Notes under the pieces: model-generated
What the model was told of the DNA's origin: nothing
The model's database searches: none
Seen by the model: the letters and a program-made list of their open reading frames with translations, nothing else
Assembly: GCA_964545855.1 (NCBI GenBank)
Contig: CAZJHD010000031.1
Location: 1 to 48,623, forward strand
Reading direction: 5' to 3'
DNA: 48,623 nt
Source: CAZJHD01 sp964545855
Lineage (GTDB): Bacteria > Planctomycetota > UBA1135 > JACQFD01
Shown: positions 1-7,216 of the stretch, in pieces
Numbering within the stretch: the stretch's first letter is position 1
Layout of the letters: the number at the start of each line of letters is the position of its first letter
Program-made: the position numbers and the translations under genes

Positions 1-50
1 TCGCTCTCGCTCGGCCTCGGGCCAGCGGCGGCGATTTCCTCACAACCTCT
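1..50 (-). repeat. Copy of dispersed palindromic repeat (truncated by window edge)
   Basis: The reverse complement of these 50 bases matches 4762-4811 at 49 of 50 positions, so the two form an inverted pair around the first two genes. The end of the copy (29-50, reading gaggttgtgaggaaatcg on the minus strand) is the same 22-bp motif found at 4763-4784, 44632-44653 and, more diverged, at 4902-4923 and 44670-44691. Its other half probably lies outside the window. All copies are intergenic. I read it as a REP/MITE-like element. No transposase is visible. Confidence 0.75.
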
Positions 51-235
51 CCGTCCTCGCCTCGCGCGCCCATCGTCGCGCGCGCCCGGCGGGGCACTTC
101 CATCGCGAGCAGTTGTCGCCCGACATGGATTGCACCTATGATCCCCGCCCCTCGAATCCCGCCTGCGGGCCCGGCCGATGGCGCCGGGCGTCGCGTTCGG
201 ATGGACCGTGCCCACGCGCGGTCGACCTGCAAACG

Positions 236-3200
236 ATGACTTCGACCCACGACTCCTCTCGCCGTCGCTCGATCCGCGTGAACCCGAAGGCCCTCCTGGC
301 GTCCCTGGGATCGTCGCTCCTCCTCTTGGTCCCTGGCTGCGGCGGCAGCGGATCGTCGTCGCTCTTCAACAGCGATGGCTCCAACGGATCGTCGTCGTCC
401 TTCGGGATCGTCTCCTGCTCGCTGGGCGGATCGCCCTGCGGCGGAGCGTCGAACGTCATCCAGCAGAGCCAGATCCTCTCCTTCACGTTCTCCGCGGCGG
501 TGTCGGCGGCCTCCGTGACGCCCACGAGCTTGAACATCGTGGAGGTCGACCCGGCGGGAGGCGGCGGTAGCGAGCCGCCGGGTCTCCGCCAGGTGTCGGG
601 GAACGTCGTGACGTTCGTTCCGGAGGTGTCCTTCGACTCGAACGGCAACGTCACCTACGGCTTCAAGCCGAACACGACCTACCGCATCACGATCACGGCA
701 GGGAGCGGCACCGCCATCAAGTCGTCCACGGGCAAGCCGAACTCGACCGCGATCGTGACGAACGTGATCGTGACGGGCACGACCGCCGACGTGGTGCAGG
801 GACCTCCGCACGCGACGCTCACGCTCCCGGCTCCGGCGGACCAGCTGAACGCGCTGAAGACGACGCCCGTGGAGGTCACCTTCGACGACATCATGGACGC
901 GACGACTCTCGTCAACAAACTCGACGGGACGAGTTCCACGATGTCGGTGCGCGTCGATCTCGACGGCAACCCGGCCACTACCGCCGACCAGATCCTGATC
1001 GCGGGAGTCTGGGACATCAGCTTCGACACGCAAGCCCAGAGGACCACCGTTCGCTTCACGCACCCGCAGCCCTTCCCGGGGCCCGGCGGCGCCGGGACGC
1101 GGAGGATCCTCGTCGCCCTGAACGCGCTCGCGATCCGAGACCTCGGGAACAACTCCCTCGAGGGCAACGCGAACCTCCTCTTCAAGACGATCCCCGGCGT
1201 GGGCGACAGCGACACCATCTCCGAGACCTTCGCCACGAACGCCAACGAGGACGCGCTCGGATCGGGCGCGAACATGTGGAACCCGGGCAGCGCTCCGGGC
1301 CGACTCGTCCGGGGCGTCGGCGGCGGCTCGGGCACGCACGGCCGCTTCCTCGCGAGCGCTTCGAACGACTTCCTGAATCCCGCCTTCGGCGCCATCGCGA
1401 CGGACGGCCTCCCGAACTCCGATCCGCTGCGGACGCCGCTCACGATCAAGGCAACGGAGTCGCTGACGGGCCAGGCCGTCACGATCAACGACGGGATCTT
1501 CCAGTTCTCCTCCTTCGAGATTCCCCAGGCGAACCAGCGCATCCGCTTCGAGGGGAGCCTGCCGGCGCGCATCTTCGTGCGCGGTACGGCGACGATCGCG
1601 GCGAACGCGACGCTCGACCTCTCCGGCACGGCCGGGAGCCCCGTGGCGCCGACGACGGCCGACAAGATCGCCTTCGCGGGCCTGAACACTCCGTGCCTGC
1701 AGGCTCCGCCGGCGCAGATCGGCTGGACGGGGTTCCCCCAGTATCCCTTCGGCAAGTCCGGAGGGCGCTCGGGCGCAGCGGGTGGGCGCGGCGGCAAGGG
1801 CGGTGACATCCCGCTCAACGTGCCGAACTACACCGTCAACGCGAATCCGGCGCTCTTCCAGAGCTTCCACGGATCCAACGGTGTGGTGCCCAGCGGTTCC
1901 ACGACGGGCGCGAACCAGCCGGCGACCGCCGGCGGCGGCTCCCAGGCGGTCCCCGTGGTCGACGTCGTCTCGGGCCCCGGCACGGTCGAGGTCTACGCGA
2001 ACTCGACCGTCCAGCCGGTGAACGGAGCGATCCTCTTCGACGTCGACAACAACTCGGTCGTCACGGGCATCATCGGCCAGCACCAGACGGCCGCCCAGAC
2101 CATCGCTGGCGCGTCGATCCAGATCGGCGCTGGCGGAGGCGGCGGCGCGAGCCACTTCGCCGACGGACAGCCCGCCGGCTGGTGCACGGAGCCCACGGGG
2201 GCGCCGACGGCTACCTGCAACGGCGGCGCCGGGTTCATCGCGCCTCCTGGTTTCGCGACGAAGCTCTCGCCGCCGAACCCGATCGAGAAGACGGCCTCCA
2301 AGGTCTTCCACCCGCTCCCGCCGGTCGGTGCGGGCGGCATGAAGGGTGTCATCACGCCCGTCGGCTCGCAGCCAGTCTTCGGCGCCGATGGCGCCGGGAA
2401 CTTCGCGCTCCTCCGCGGCGGCGCGGGCGGCGGCGGCGCCGGAGTGAATCCCTTCGGGACGGCGGGCTCCATGGCCTTCCCGGCCGTGGGAGGCGCGCCC
2501 TTCGCGATCTGGGGCACCAACGTGGCTCCGATCCTGAGCGTCGGCGCCGCCGGCGGCGGCGCGGCGGGCGCCCTGCAGCTCCAGACGGGACGCGACCTGA
2601 TCGCGCTCGGCCCGAACGGAGTGAACCTGAGCGGCGGAGACGGAGGCGATCACCAGGACCATCCGACCAACACCGATTCCCCGAAGTGCATCGTGACCGA
2701 CAGCAACTGGTTCGGTCAGGGCATGGGACCGGGCGGCGGCGGTGGCGCTGGCGCCGGCCTCCTCCAGGTGGCGGGAACGACGAGTCTCGCGAACGGCTCC
2801 GTGACGGCTCTCGGAGGGATCGGCGGCGACGGCCGGCCGCTCGGACCCAACGCGGCGGTCGCGCCCCTGAGCCTCGGTGGTGGCGGCCAGTCGGTGCGCC
2901 TCCGCGGCGGCAATGGAGGCGACGGCGGCATCTACATCCAGTCGAGCAACCCGGGAGCGGTCAACGCGAACGCCGTCAGCCCGCTCTCCTCGCTGATCGG
3001 CTCCGACACGTTCACGGGCGTGAACAGCAACGGCCTGACGGGCAACCCGAACACGGCGACGGACTTCAGCGGCGTGCAGTCGAAGTTCTACACGGTGCCG
3101 CTCACGGGCTCGTTCATCACGATCGACAAGTACGACCTCACGATCGTGACCACGACGGGCTCGCAGACGCTCGTGCAGGACGACGCGGTGAACAACCAGG

Positions 3201-3451
3201 TCCTGAACAACACGTTCGCCGTGGGCGGCTCGCTGCCGTTCCAGGTCCTCTTCCAGGGATCTCGCGCCGACGCCTTCGGACAGGAGGACGAGTCGACGCG
3301 CACGCCGTGGTCGGACCGCATCACGAGCCTCTCCACGTCGAGCCCCCGGTTCATCCGATTCGCCGTGATCATCCACCGCCCGGCGGCGCTGAGCCCGGGC
3401 CAGACCTTCGTCTCGATCGACTCGCTCGTGATCACGGTGTCGGCCGAGTAG
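236..3451 (+). CDS. Large glycine-rich lipoprotein with bacterial Ig-like domains
   Basis: Predicted exported protein of 1071 aa, role unknown. I chose the ATG at 236 because it gives a clean signal peptide: basic residues (RRRSIR), a hydrophobic stretch and a lipobox-like VPGC with Cys at about residue 35. Longer in-frame starts would bury this. A Ser/Gly linker is followed by two Ig-like segments of the SbsA_Ig/Big_5 style (the phrases ILSFTFSAAVSAASVTP and PVEVTFDDIMDATT). After about residue 500 come many Gly-rich stretches (GGAGGGGAG, GGNGGDGG) between short beta-forming segments, suggesting a long extended or beta-helical surface domain. No catalytic motif was seen. It is followed 41 bp downstream by an amidohydrolase, and there is no clear Shine-Dalgarno. 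A surface or matrix protein is the likeliest reading; the exact start is uncertain. Confidence 0.8.
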   Translation: MTSTHDSSRRRSIRVNPKALLASLGSSLLLLVPGCGGSGSSSLFNSDGSNGSSSSFGIVSCSLGGSPCGGASNVIQQSQILSFTFSAAVSAASVTPTSLNIVEVDPAGGGGSEPPGLRQVSGNVVTFVPEVSFDSNGNVTYGFKPNTTYRITITAGSGTAIKSSTGKPNSTAIVTNVIVTGTTADVVQGPPHATLTLPAPADQLNALKTTPVEVTFDDIMDATTLVNKLDGTSSTMSVRVDLDGNPATTADQILIAGVWDISFDTQAQRTTVRFTHPQPFPGPGGAGTRRILVALNALAIRDLGNNSLEGNANLLFKTIPGVGDSDTISETFATNANEDALGSGANMWNPGSAPGRLVRGVGGGSGTHGRFLASASNDFLNPAFGAIATDGLPNSDPLRTPLTIKATESLTGQAVTINDGIFQFSSFEIPQANQRIRFEGSLPARIFVRGTATIAANATLDLSGTAGSPVAPTTADKIAFAGLNTPCLQAPPAQIGWTGFPQYPFGKSGGRSGAAGGRGGKGGDIPLNVPNYTVNANPALFQSFHGSNGVVPSGSTTGANQPATAGGGSQAVPVVDVVSGPGTVEVYANSTVQPVNGAILFDVDNNSVVTGIIGQHQTAAQTIAGASIQIGAGGGGGASHFADGQPAGWCTEPTGAPTATCNGGAGFIAPPGFATKLSPPNPIEKTASKVFHPLPPVGAGGMKGVITPVGSQPVFGADGAGNFALLRGGAGGGGAGVNPFGTAGSMAFPAVGGAPFAIWGTNVAPILSVGAAGGGAAGALQLQTGRDLIALGPNGVNLSGGDGGDHQDHPTNTDSPKCIVTDSNWFGQGMGPGGGGGAGAGLLQVAGTTSLANGSVTALGGIGGDGRPLGPNAAVAPLSLGGGGQSVRLRGGNGGDGGIYIQSSNPGAVNANAVSPLSSLIGSDTFTGVNSNGLTGNPNTATDFSGVQSKFYTVPLTGSFITIDKYDLTIVTTTGSQTLVQDDAVNNQVLNNTFAVGGSLPFQVLFQGSRADAFGQEDESTRTPWSDRITSLSTSSPRFIRFAVIIHRPAALSPGQTFVSIDSLVITVSAE

Positions 3452-3492
3452 GGGCTCACGGCTCGCGCGGAGCCGCCGCCGGGTCGGCGCCC

Positions 3493-4740
3493 ATGACGCG
3501 AGCGCAGCGTTCTTCTCGGAAGCGGGCCCGTCCTCCGCTGGCCGCGTTCCACTGCGCCGCCGGCATCCCCGAGGCCGGCCGGTGCGAGGAGGACGCATTC
3601 CTGCTCGTGCGCGGAGGACGCGTGGTCGGGTGGGCGCGGAGCGCTCCTCGGGAGGCGCGCGTCGTCGATCTGCCGGGACGCGTCGTGATTCCCGGGCTGG
3701 TCGTCGCGCACGCCCATCTCCGCTACACGCACCTCGAGGGTTGCCTGCGGCGCGGGATCCAATTCACGACCTGGATCCGCCGGCTGCTCTCCGCGCCGCC
3801 GCCTCCCCGTGGCGCGGCGCTGCGCGGAGCGAGGCGCCTCCGCGCCCGCGGAGCATCGGTCGTCGGAGATCACGACACCGACGGATCCGGCGCCGCGGCG
3901 CTGCGCGCGGCGGGTCTCGCGGGAGTCGCCTACCGCGAGTTCCTGGCCTTCGATCCCGCGACGGCGTCGGCCATCGTGCAGCGGCTCGTTCGGCAGCACG
4001 TGCGGCGTCCCGTGCGCGGCGCGCGCCCAGGGCCGCGGGCGGGCCTCGCACCCCATGCGCCCTACACGGTCTCCCTCGAAGCCCTCGTCGCGGCGGGCCG
4101 CGCCCGCGCGCCCCTCTCGATCCACGTCGGCGAGACCGAGGAGGAGGACCGCTGGTGCCGCGAAGGCGCCGGCCCCATCGAGGGCCTCCTGCGCGAGCGC
4201 GGCCGGCGTCCTGCGTTCCCCGTCCCGGGCCGCTCGCCCTTCTCCCAGGTGGATGCGGCGGGGCTGCTCGGACCACGCACGCTGCTCGTCCACGGGAACG
4301 TCCTCGCGCGCCGCGAGCTGCGCCGCGCGACGGAGGCGGGCGCTGTCGCGGTGCACTGTCCTGGCACCCACGCCTGGTTCCGGCGCGGCGCGACGCCGGT
4401 GCGGGGCTGGGTCGCCGCGGGGCTCTCCTTCGCCCTCGGCACCGACTCGCTCGCGTCGAACGACGACCTCGACCCGTTCCTCGAGATGGCGCGCCTCCGT
4501 GCGAGCGATCCCTGGCTCCCCCCCGACCGGATCCTCCACGCGGCCACGGTCGCGCCCGTCGCCGCCATGGGGCTCGCGCGCGGCACGGGCACGCTCCTCC
4601 CTGGCAGCCCGGCGGACTTCGTCGTGCTCGATCTGGAGCCGCCCCGCGGCGCGAGCGCGCGCCTGCGATCGCGCGCGCTGCACGAAGCGCTGATGCACCG
4701 GCCGACGCTCGTCGCGCGGTGGCCGTCGACCGCGTCGTAA
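3493..4740 (+). CDS. Amidohydrolase, chlorohydrolase/deaminase-like
   Basis: 415-aa metal-dependent hydrolase of the amidohydrolase superfamily, in the TRZ/ATZ and nucleoside-deaminase branch. The family ligands are present in order: HAH at 73 and 75, followed by THLEG; HAP at 188; HVGE at 211; HGN at 267; and GTDSLASN with the metal/base Asp at 318. The C-terminal GSPADFVVLD strand that closes the small beta sandwich is also present. The ATG at 3493 is the first start after the upstream stop. Similar Planctomycete proteins act on amino-purine or aminodeoxyfutalosine-type substrates, but the substrate cannot be read here and no menaquinone (mqn) genes are adjacent. The protein is unusually Arg-rich, consistent with the high G+C. 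It sits just inside the right copy of the inverted repeat. The family is secure; the substrate is not. Confidence 0.85.
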   Translation: MTRAQRSSRKRARPPLAAFHCAAGIPEAGRCEEDAFLLVRGGRVVGWARSAPREARVVDLPGRVVIPGLVVAHAHLRYTHLEGCLRRGIQFTTWIRRLLSAPPPPRGAALRGARRLRARGASVVGDHDTDGSGAAALRAAGLAGVAYREFLAFDPATASAIVQRLVRQHVRRPVRGARPGPRAGLAPHAPYTVSLEALVAAGRARAPLSIHVGETEEEDRWCREGAGPIEGLLRERGRRPAFPVPGRSPFSQVDAAGLLGPRTLLVHGNVLARRELRRATEAGAVAVHCPGTHAWFRRGATPVRGWVAAGLSFALGTDSLASNDDLDPFLEMARLRASDPWLPPDRILHAATVAPVAAMGLARGTGTLLPGSPADFVVLDLEPPRGASARLRSRALHEALMHRPTLVARWPSTAS

Positions 4741-5128
4741 GCCTCGCCGCGCGCACGGCAGAGAGGTTGTGAGGAGATCGCCGCCGCTGGCCCGAGGCCG
4801 AGCGAGAGCGAGCGAGGCGAGGCGCGACGACGACGCAACTCATGGAGAGTTGCGGAGGAGGAGCAACGAAGCCGCAGCCGCTCGCAGCCGACCGAAGCGC
4901 GGCGCCGATTTCTTCACGACCTCAGACTCCTTGGAGCGACGCCCCGCGAGTGCCATCCTGGGGTGTCCACGATCTCTCGGTCGCGCGCGTTCGCGCCCCG
5001 GCGGACTCCGGAGAGCCGGGGCCCAGGTCCGTCGGCTCGAAGCGCTCCCTGCGCGGCGGCCTCTCGGCTCCTCGCGGGGGGAGCCCGATGCGACCGATCC
5101 CACCCCGGCCACCGAAGCGAACCCGAAC
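4741..5128. other. Intergenic region carrying the palindromic element
   Basis: This 388-bp stretch has no convincing gene. It holds the repeat element (4762-4923) and a 7-bp stem with 7-nt loop at 4830-4850 (arms cgcaact and agttgcg). The remaining 200 bp lead to the NrnA-type gene, where I see no good promoter or Shine-Dalgarno. Reading frames that extend the downstream gene into this region give Arg/Ser-rich, low-complexity protein that I consider non-coding. Confidence 0.6.
4762..4923 (+). repeat. REP/MITE-like palindromic element, copy 2
   Basis: The element begins with gaggttgtgaggagatcg (4763-4780) and ends with cgatttcttcacgacctc (4906-4923), an imperfect inverted repeat of about 22 bp at its two ends. 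Its first 50 bases are also the inverted partner of 1-50. The inner 110 bp differ completely from the 16-bp interior of the copy at 44631-44691. This fits a family in which the end sequences are conserved and the interior is free, as in REP doublets or miniature transposable elements. Confidence 0.7.
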
Positions 5129-6166
5129 GTGACCTCGAAGACTTCCACCCAGGCCCCGCTGGCCACCGCTCCCTACGAGCGCGTCGCCGAGCTCCTTCGA
5201 TCGCGGGACCGCTTCCTCCTGACGGGACACGTCCGCGCCGACGGCGACTGCCTCGGCGCGCAGTCGGCGCTCTTCCACGTCCTGCGCTCCCTCGGCAAGT
5301 CCGTGCAGGTCGTGAACCCCGATCCCCTCGATCCGCGCTACGAGTTCCTGCGGGCGCACACGCCCTACACGCACTTCGACGCCCAGCGCCCGGAGGGAGG
5401 GATCGCGCCCTTCGACGTCGCCTGCGTCCTCGACGTGTCGGTGATCGAGCGCTGCGGGGCCGTGGCGGACCGGATCCGCGCGTCGAAGGCGACGACCTGC
5501 GTCTTCGACCACCATCAGCCGAGCACGGGCCAGAGCTGGGACGTGGAGCTGATCGACTCCACGGCGCCCGCGACGGGCGTGCTCGTGCATCGCCTGGCGG
5601 CGCGCATGGGGATCTCGCTCCCTGTGCAGGCGCTCGAGGCGATCTTCGTGTCGCTCACGACCGACACGGGATGGTTCAAGTACAGCAACACCGACCGCGA
5701 GACCTTCGCCGTCGCCTCCGAGCTCGTCGCCGGCGGCGTCGATCCGTCGGTGATCTTCGGCCGCCTCTACCAGACGAATCCGCCGGAGTTCCCGCGGGGC
5801 GTCGGCGTCGCGCTCCGGACGCTGCGCTACGAGGCCGGCGGCCGGCTCGCGATCGTCTCCATCCGGCAGGCGCAGATGGCCGCCGCCTCGGCCGAGCTCC
5901 ACGACACCGACGAAGTGCTCGACATCCTGCGCTCCGTCGGCAAGGTGGACGCCGTCCTGCTCTTCCGAGAGAACGCCCCGGGCCGGGTGAAGATCTCGGC
6001 TCGCTCGAAAGGGACCTTCGACGTGAACGCGCTCCTGAAGCCCTTCGGCGGTGGCGGACATCTCCGCGCCGCCGGCGCCGATCTCCCCGGACCCTTCGAG
6101 GAGACGGCGGAGAGGGTCATCGGGGCCGCCGTGCGGACGCTCGAGGCGTCCCCACCCGTGACGTGA
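5129..6166 (+). CDS. nrnA: DHH-family phosphoesterase (NrnA-like nanoRNase/pAp phosphatase)
   Basis: 345-aa DHH/DHHA1 phosphoesterase, expected to degrade 2-5-nt RNA oligomers and to dephosphorylate 3'-phosphoadenosine 5'-phosphate in the cytoplasm. The motifs are complete: GHVRADGDCLG with His34, Asp38 and Asp40; LDVS around 100; the DHH triad FDHHQPS at 127-129; TDTGWFKYSNTD in the middle; and the DHHA1 substrate motif GGGGHLRAAGA with His at 311. The length is typical of NrnA. I chose the GTG at 5129 because residues upstream look non-coding; no strong Shine-Dalgarno supports it, so the start could shift by a few codons. The stop overlaps the GTG of the next gene (GTGA), so the two are translationally coupled. 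Confidence 0.9.
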   Translation: MTSKTSTQAPLATAPYERVAELLRSRDRFLLTGHVRADGDCLGAQSALFHVLRSLGKSVQVVNPDPLDPRYEFLRAHTPYTHFDAQRPEGGIAPFDVACVLDVSVIERCGAVADRIRASKATTCVFDHHQPSTGQSWDVELIDSTAPATGVLVHRLAARMGISLPVQALEAIFVSLTTDTGWFKYSNTDRETFAVASELVAGGVDPSVIFGRLYQTNPPEFPRGVGVALRTLRYEAGGRLAIVSIRQAQMAAASAELHDTDEVLDILRSVGKVDAVLLFRENAPGRVKISARSKGTFDVNALLKPFGGGGHLRAAGADLPGPFEETAERVIGAAVRTLEASPPVT

Positions 6167-6924
6167 TCGCACTCATCTCCGACATCCACTCGAATCGGGA
6201 GGCCCTCGACGCGGTGTTCGCCGCGATCGAGCGCGTCCCCGGCGTCGACAAGGTGATCTGTCTCGGCGACGTCGTCGGGTACGGGCCGGAGCCGGAGTAC
6301 TGCGTCGATCTGGTGAAGGAGCGCTGCGAGGTCTGCCTCCTCGGGAACCACGACGAGGCGCTCTTCAACGGCGCGCAGGACTTCAATCCGCACGCGCGCG
6401 GCGCCATCGAGTTCACGGCGAAGCGCATGCGGCCGGGGCTCTTCGCGTCGGGCACGAAGCGCGCGCGCTGGGACTACCTGCGGTCGCGGCCGACGTCCCA
6501 CCGCATCGGGCGTTTCCTCTTCGTGCACGCCTCGCCGCGCGACCCCGTCCGCGAGTACGTGCTCGCGACCGACGGACTGCTCGCGCCGGAGAAGATGGAG
6601 GCGATCTTCCGCACCTTCGACGGGATCTGCTGCGTCGGCCACACGCACCAGCCGGGCGTCTTCCGCCGGAGCCTCAAGTTCGAGTCGCCGCCCTCGGAGC
6701 CGGACGAATGGGTCGCGCTCCCCGAGGGCGAGTCGATGCTGTTGAACGTCGGCAGCGTCGGGCAGCCGCGCGACGGCGACAACCGCGCCTGCTTCGCCCT
6801 GCTCGACGACGCGCGCCTCCGCTGGGTCCGCGTGCCCTACGACTTCCAGCGCACGATGGAGAAGATCCGCGCGAGCGCCGGCCTCGACGAGGTCCTCGCG
6901 CGCCGTCTCGCGATCGGGCGGTGA
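6163..6924 (+). CDS. Calcineurin-like metallophosphoesterase
   Basis: 253-aa protein with the full metallophosphoesterase signature: SDIHSN (Asp7, His9), GDVVGYGP (Asp36), LGNHDE (Asn62, His63), FVHASP, and GHTH (His160, His162). This composition matches the YfcE/DUF2436-like branch of small bacterial phosphodiesterases, often active on cyclic or dinucleotide substrates in vitro. It starts at a GTG overlapping the upstream stop by four bases, so it is almost certainly co-translated with the NrnA-like gene. Both enzymes cleave phosphoesters of small nucleotides, which suggests a shared nucleotide-turnover role. The substrate is not deducible. A sigma70-like promoter for the next gene lies 20 bp after the stop. 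Confidence 0.9.
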   Translation: MIALISDIHSNREALDAVFAAIERVPGVDKVICLGDVVGYGPEPEYCVDLVKERCEVCLLGNHDEALFNGAQDFNPHARGAIEFTAKRMRPGLFASGTKRARWDYLRSRPTSHRIGRFLFVHASPRDPVREYVLATDGLLAPEKMEAIFRTFDGICCVGHTHQPGVFRRSLKFESPPSEPDEWVALPEGESMLLNVGSVGQPRDGDNRACFALLDDARLRWVRVPYDFQRTMEKIRASAGLDEVLARRLAIGR

Positions 6925-6943
6925 AGATCGAGAGCGCGGCGCC

Positions 6944-6972
6944 TTGACGGCGCGGGGAACCCGGCGTCGAAT
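6944..6972 (+). promoter_or_regulatory. Candidate sigma70-type promoter
   Basis: TTGACG (6944-6949), a 17-bp spacer, then TCGAAT (6967-6972): five and four matches to the consensus hexamers at the ideal spacing. It lies 64 bp upstream of the ATG at 7036. The putative leader contains a perfect 7-bp stem with 3-nt loop at 6987-7003. This is the best-looking promoter I found in the window. Confidence 0.45.
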
Positions 6973-7010
6973 TCCCGGGCCTCGTCGGGCGCGCCTCGCG
7001 CCCGCGAGAG

Positions 7011-7030
7011 CCTCTCCACGCGAGAGGAGG
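7011..7030 (+). promoter_or_regulatory. Strong Shine-Dalgarno partly paired in a hairpin
   Basis: AGGAGG at 7025-7030 sits five bases before the ATG at 7036, a near-perfect ribosome binding site. The first part of it lies in the 3' arm of a 6-bp hairpin (cctctc 7011-7016, loop cacgc, gagagg 7022-7027). It identifies 7036 as the true initiation site of the gene that follows, even though that ATG is currently out of frame with the body of the gene. Confidence 0.6.
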
Positions 7031-7048
7031 TCGTCATGACTCGAAACC

Positions 7049-7082
7049 CGAGAGCCGAGAGCCGAGAGCCGAGAGCCGAGAG
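7049..7082 (+). repeat. 7-bp tandem repeat just after the start codon
   Basis: Four complete copies of CGAGAGC (7049-7076) plus six bases of a fifth. They start five codons after the well-placed ATG at 7036. Because seven is not a multiple of three, each gain or loss of a unit shifts the frame. In this copy number, translation from 7036 stops at TAG 7102-7104 after 22 codons. Loss of one unit, or gain of two, would join the ATG to the signal peptide and body of the FG-GAP protein. This is the classic layout of a phase-variable contingency locus. Confidence 0.75.
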
Positions 7083-7216
7083 AGAGGCAACTTCGAGGCC
7101 GTAGACCTCGGAGGTGGATCCCGCCCGAGGCCTGCGGCGCGCTGCTGATCGCCGCCGCGCTCGCGAGCGAGGCCGACGCTCAGATCCAGTACGGCCCGCC
7201 CGCTGCGCCCCTCCCC

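Noticed and set aside
3582..4843. Several long frames on both strands over the amidohydrolase gene
   Set aside because: All translate to Arg/Ala/Pro-rich low-complexity sequence; only the frame with HxH and GTD motifs is protein-like.
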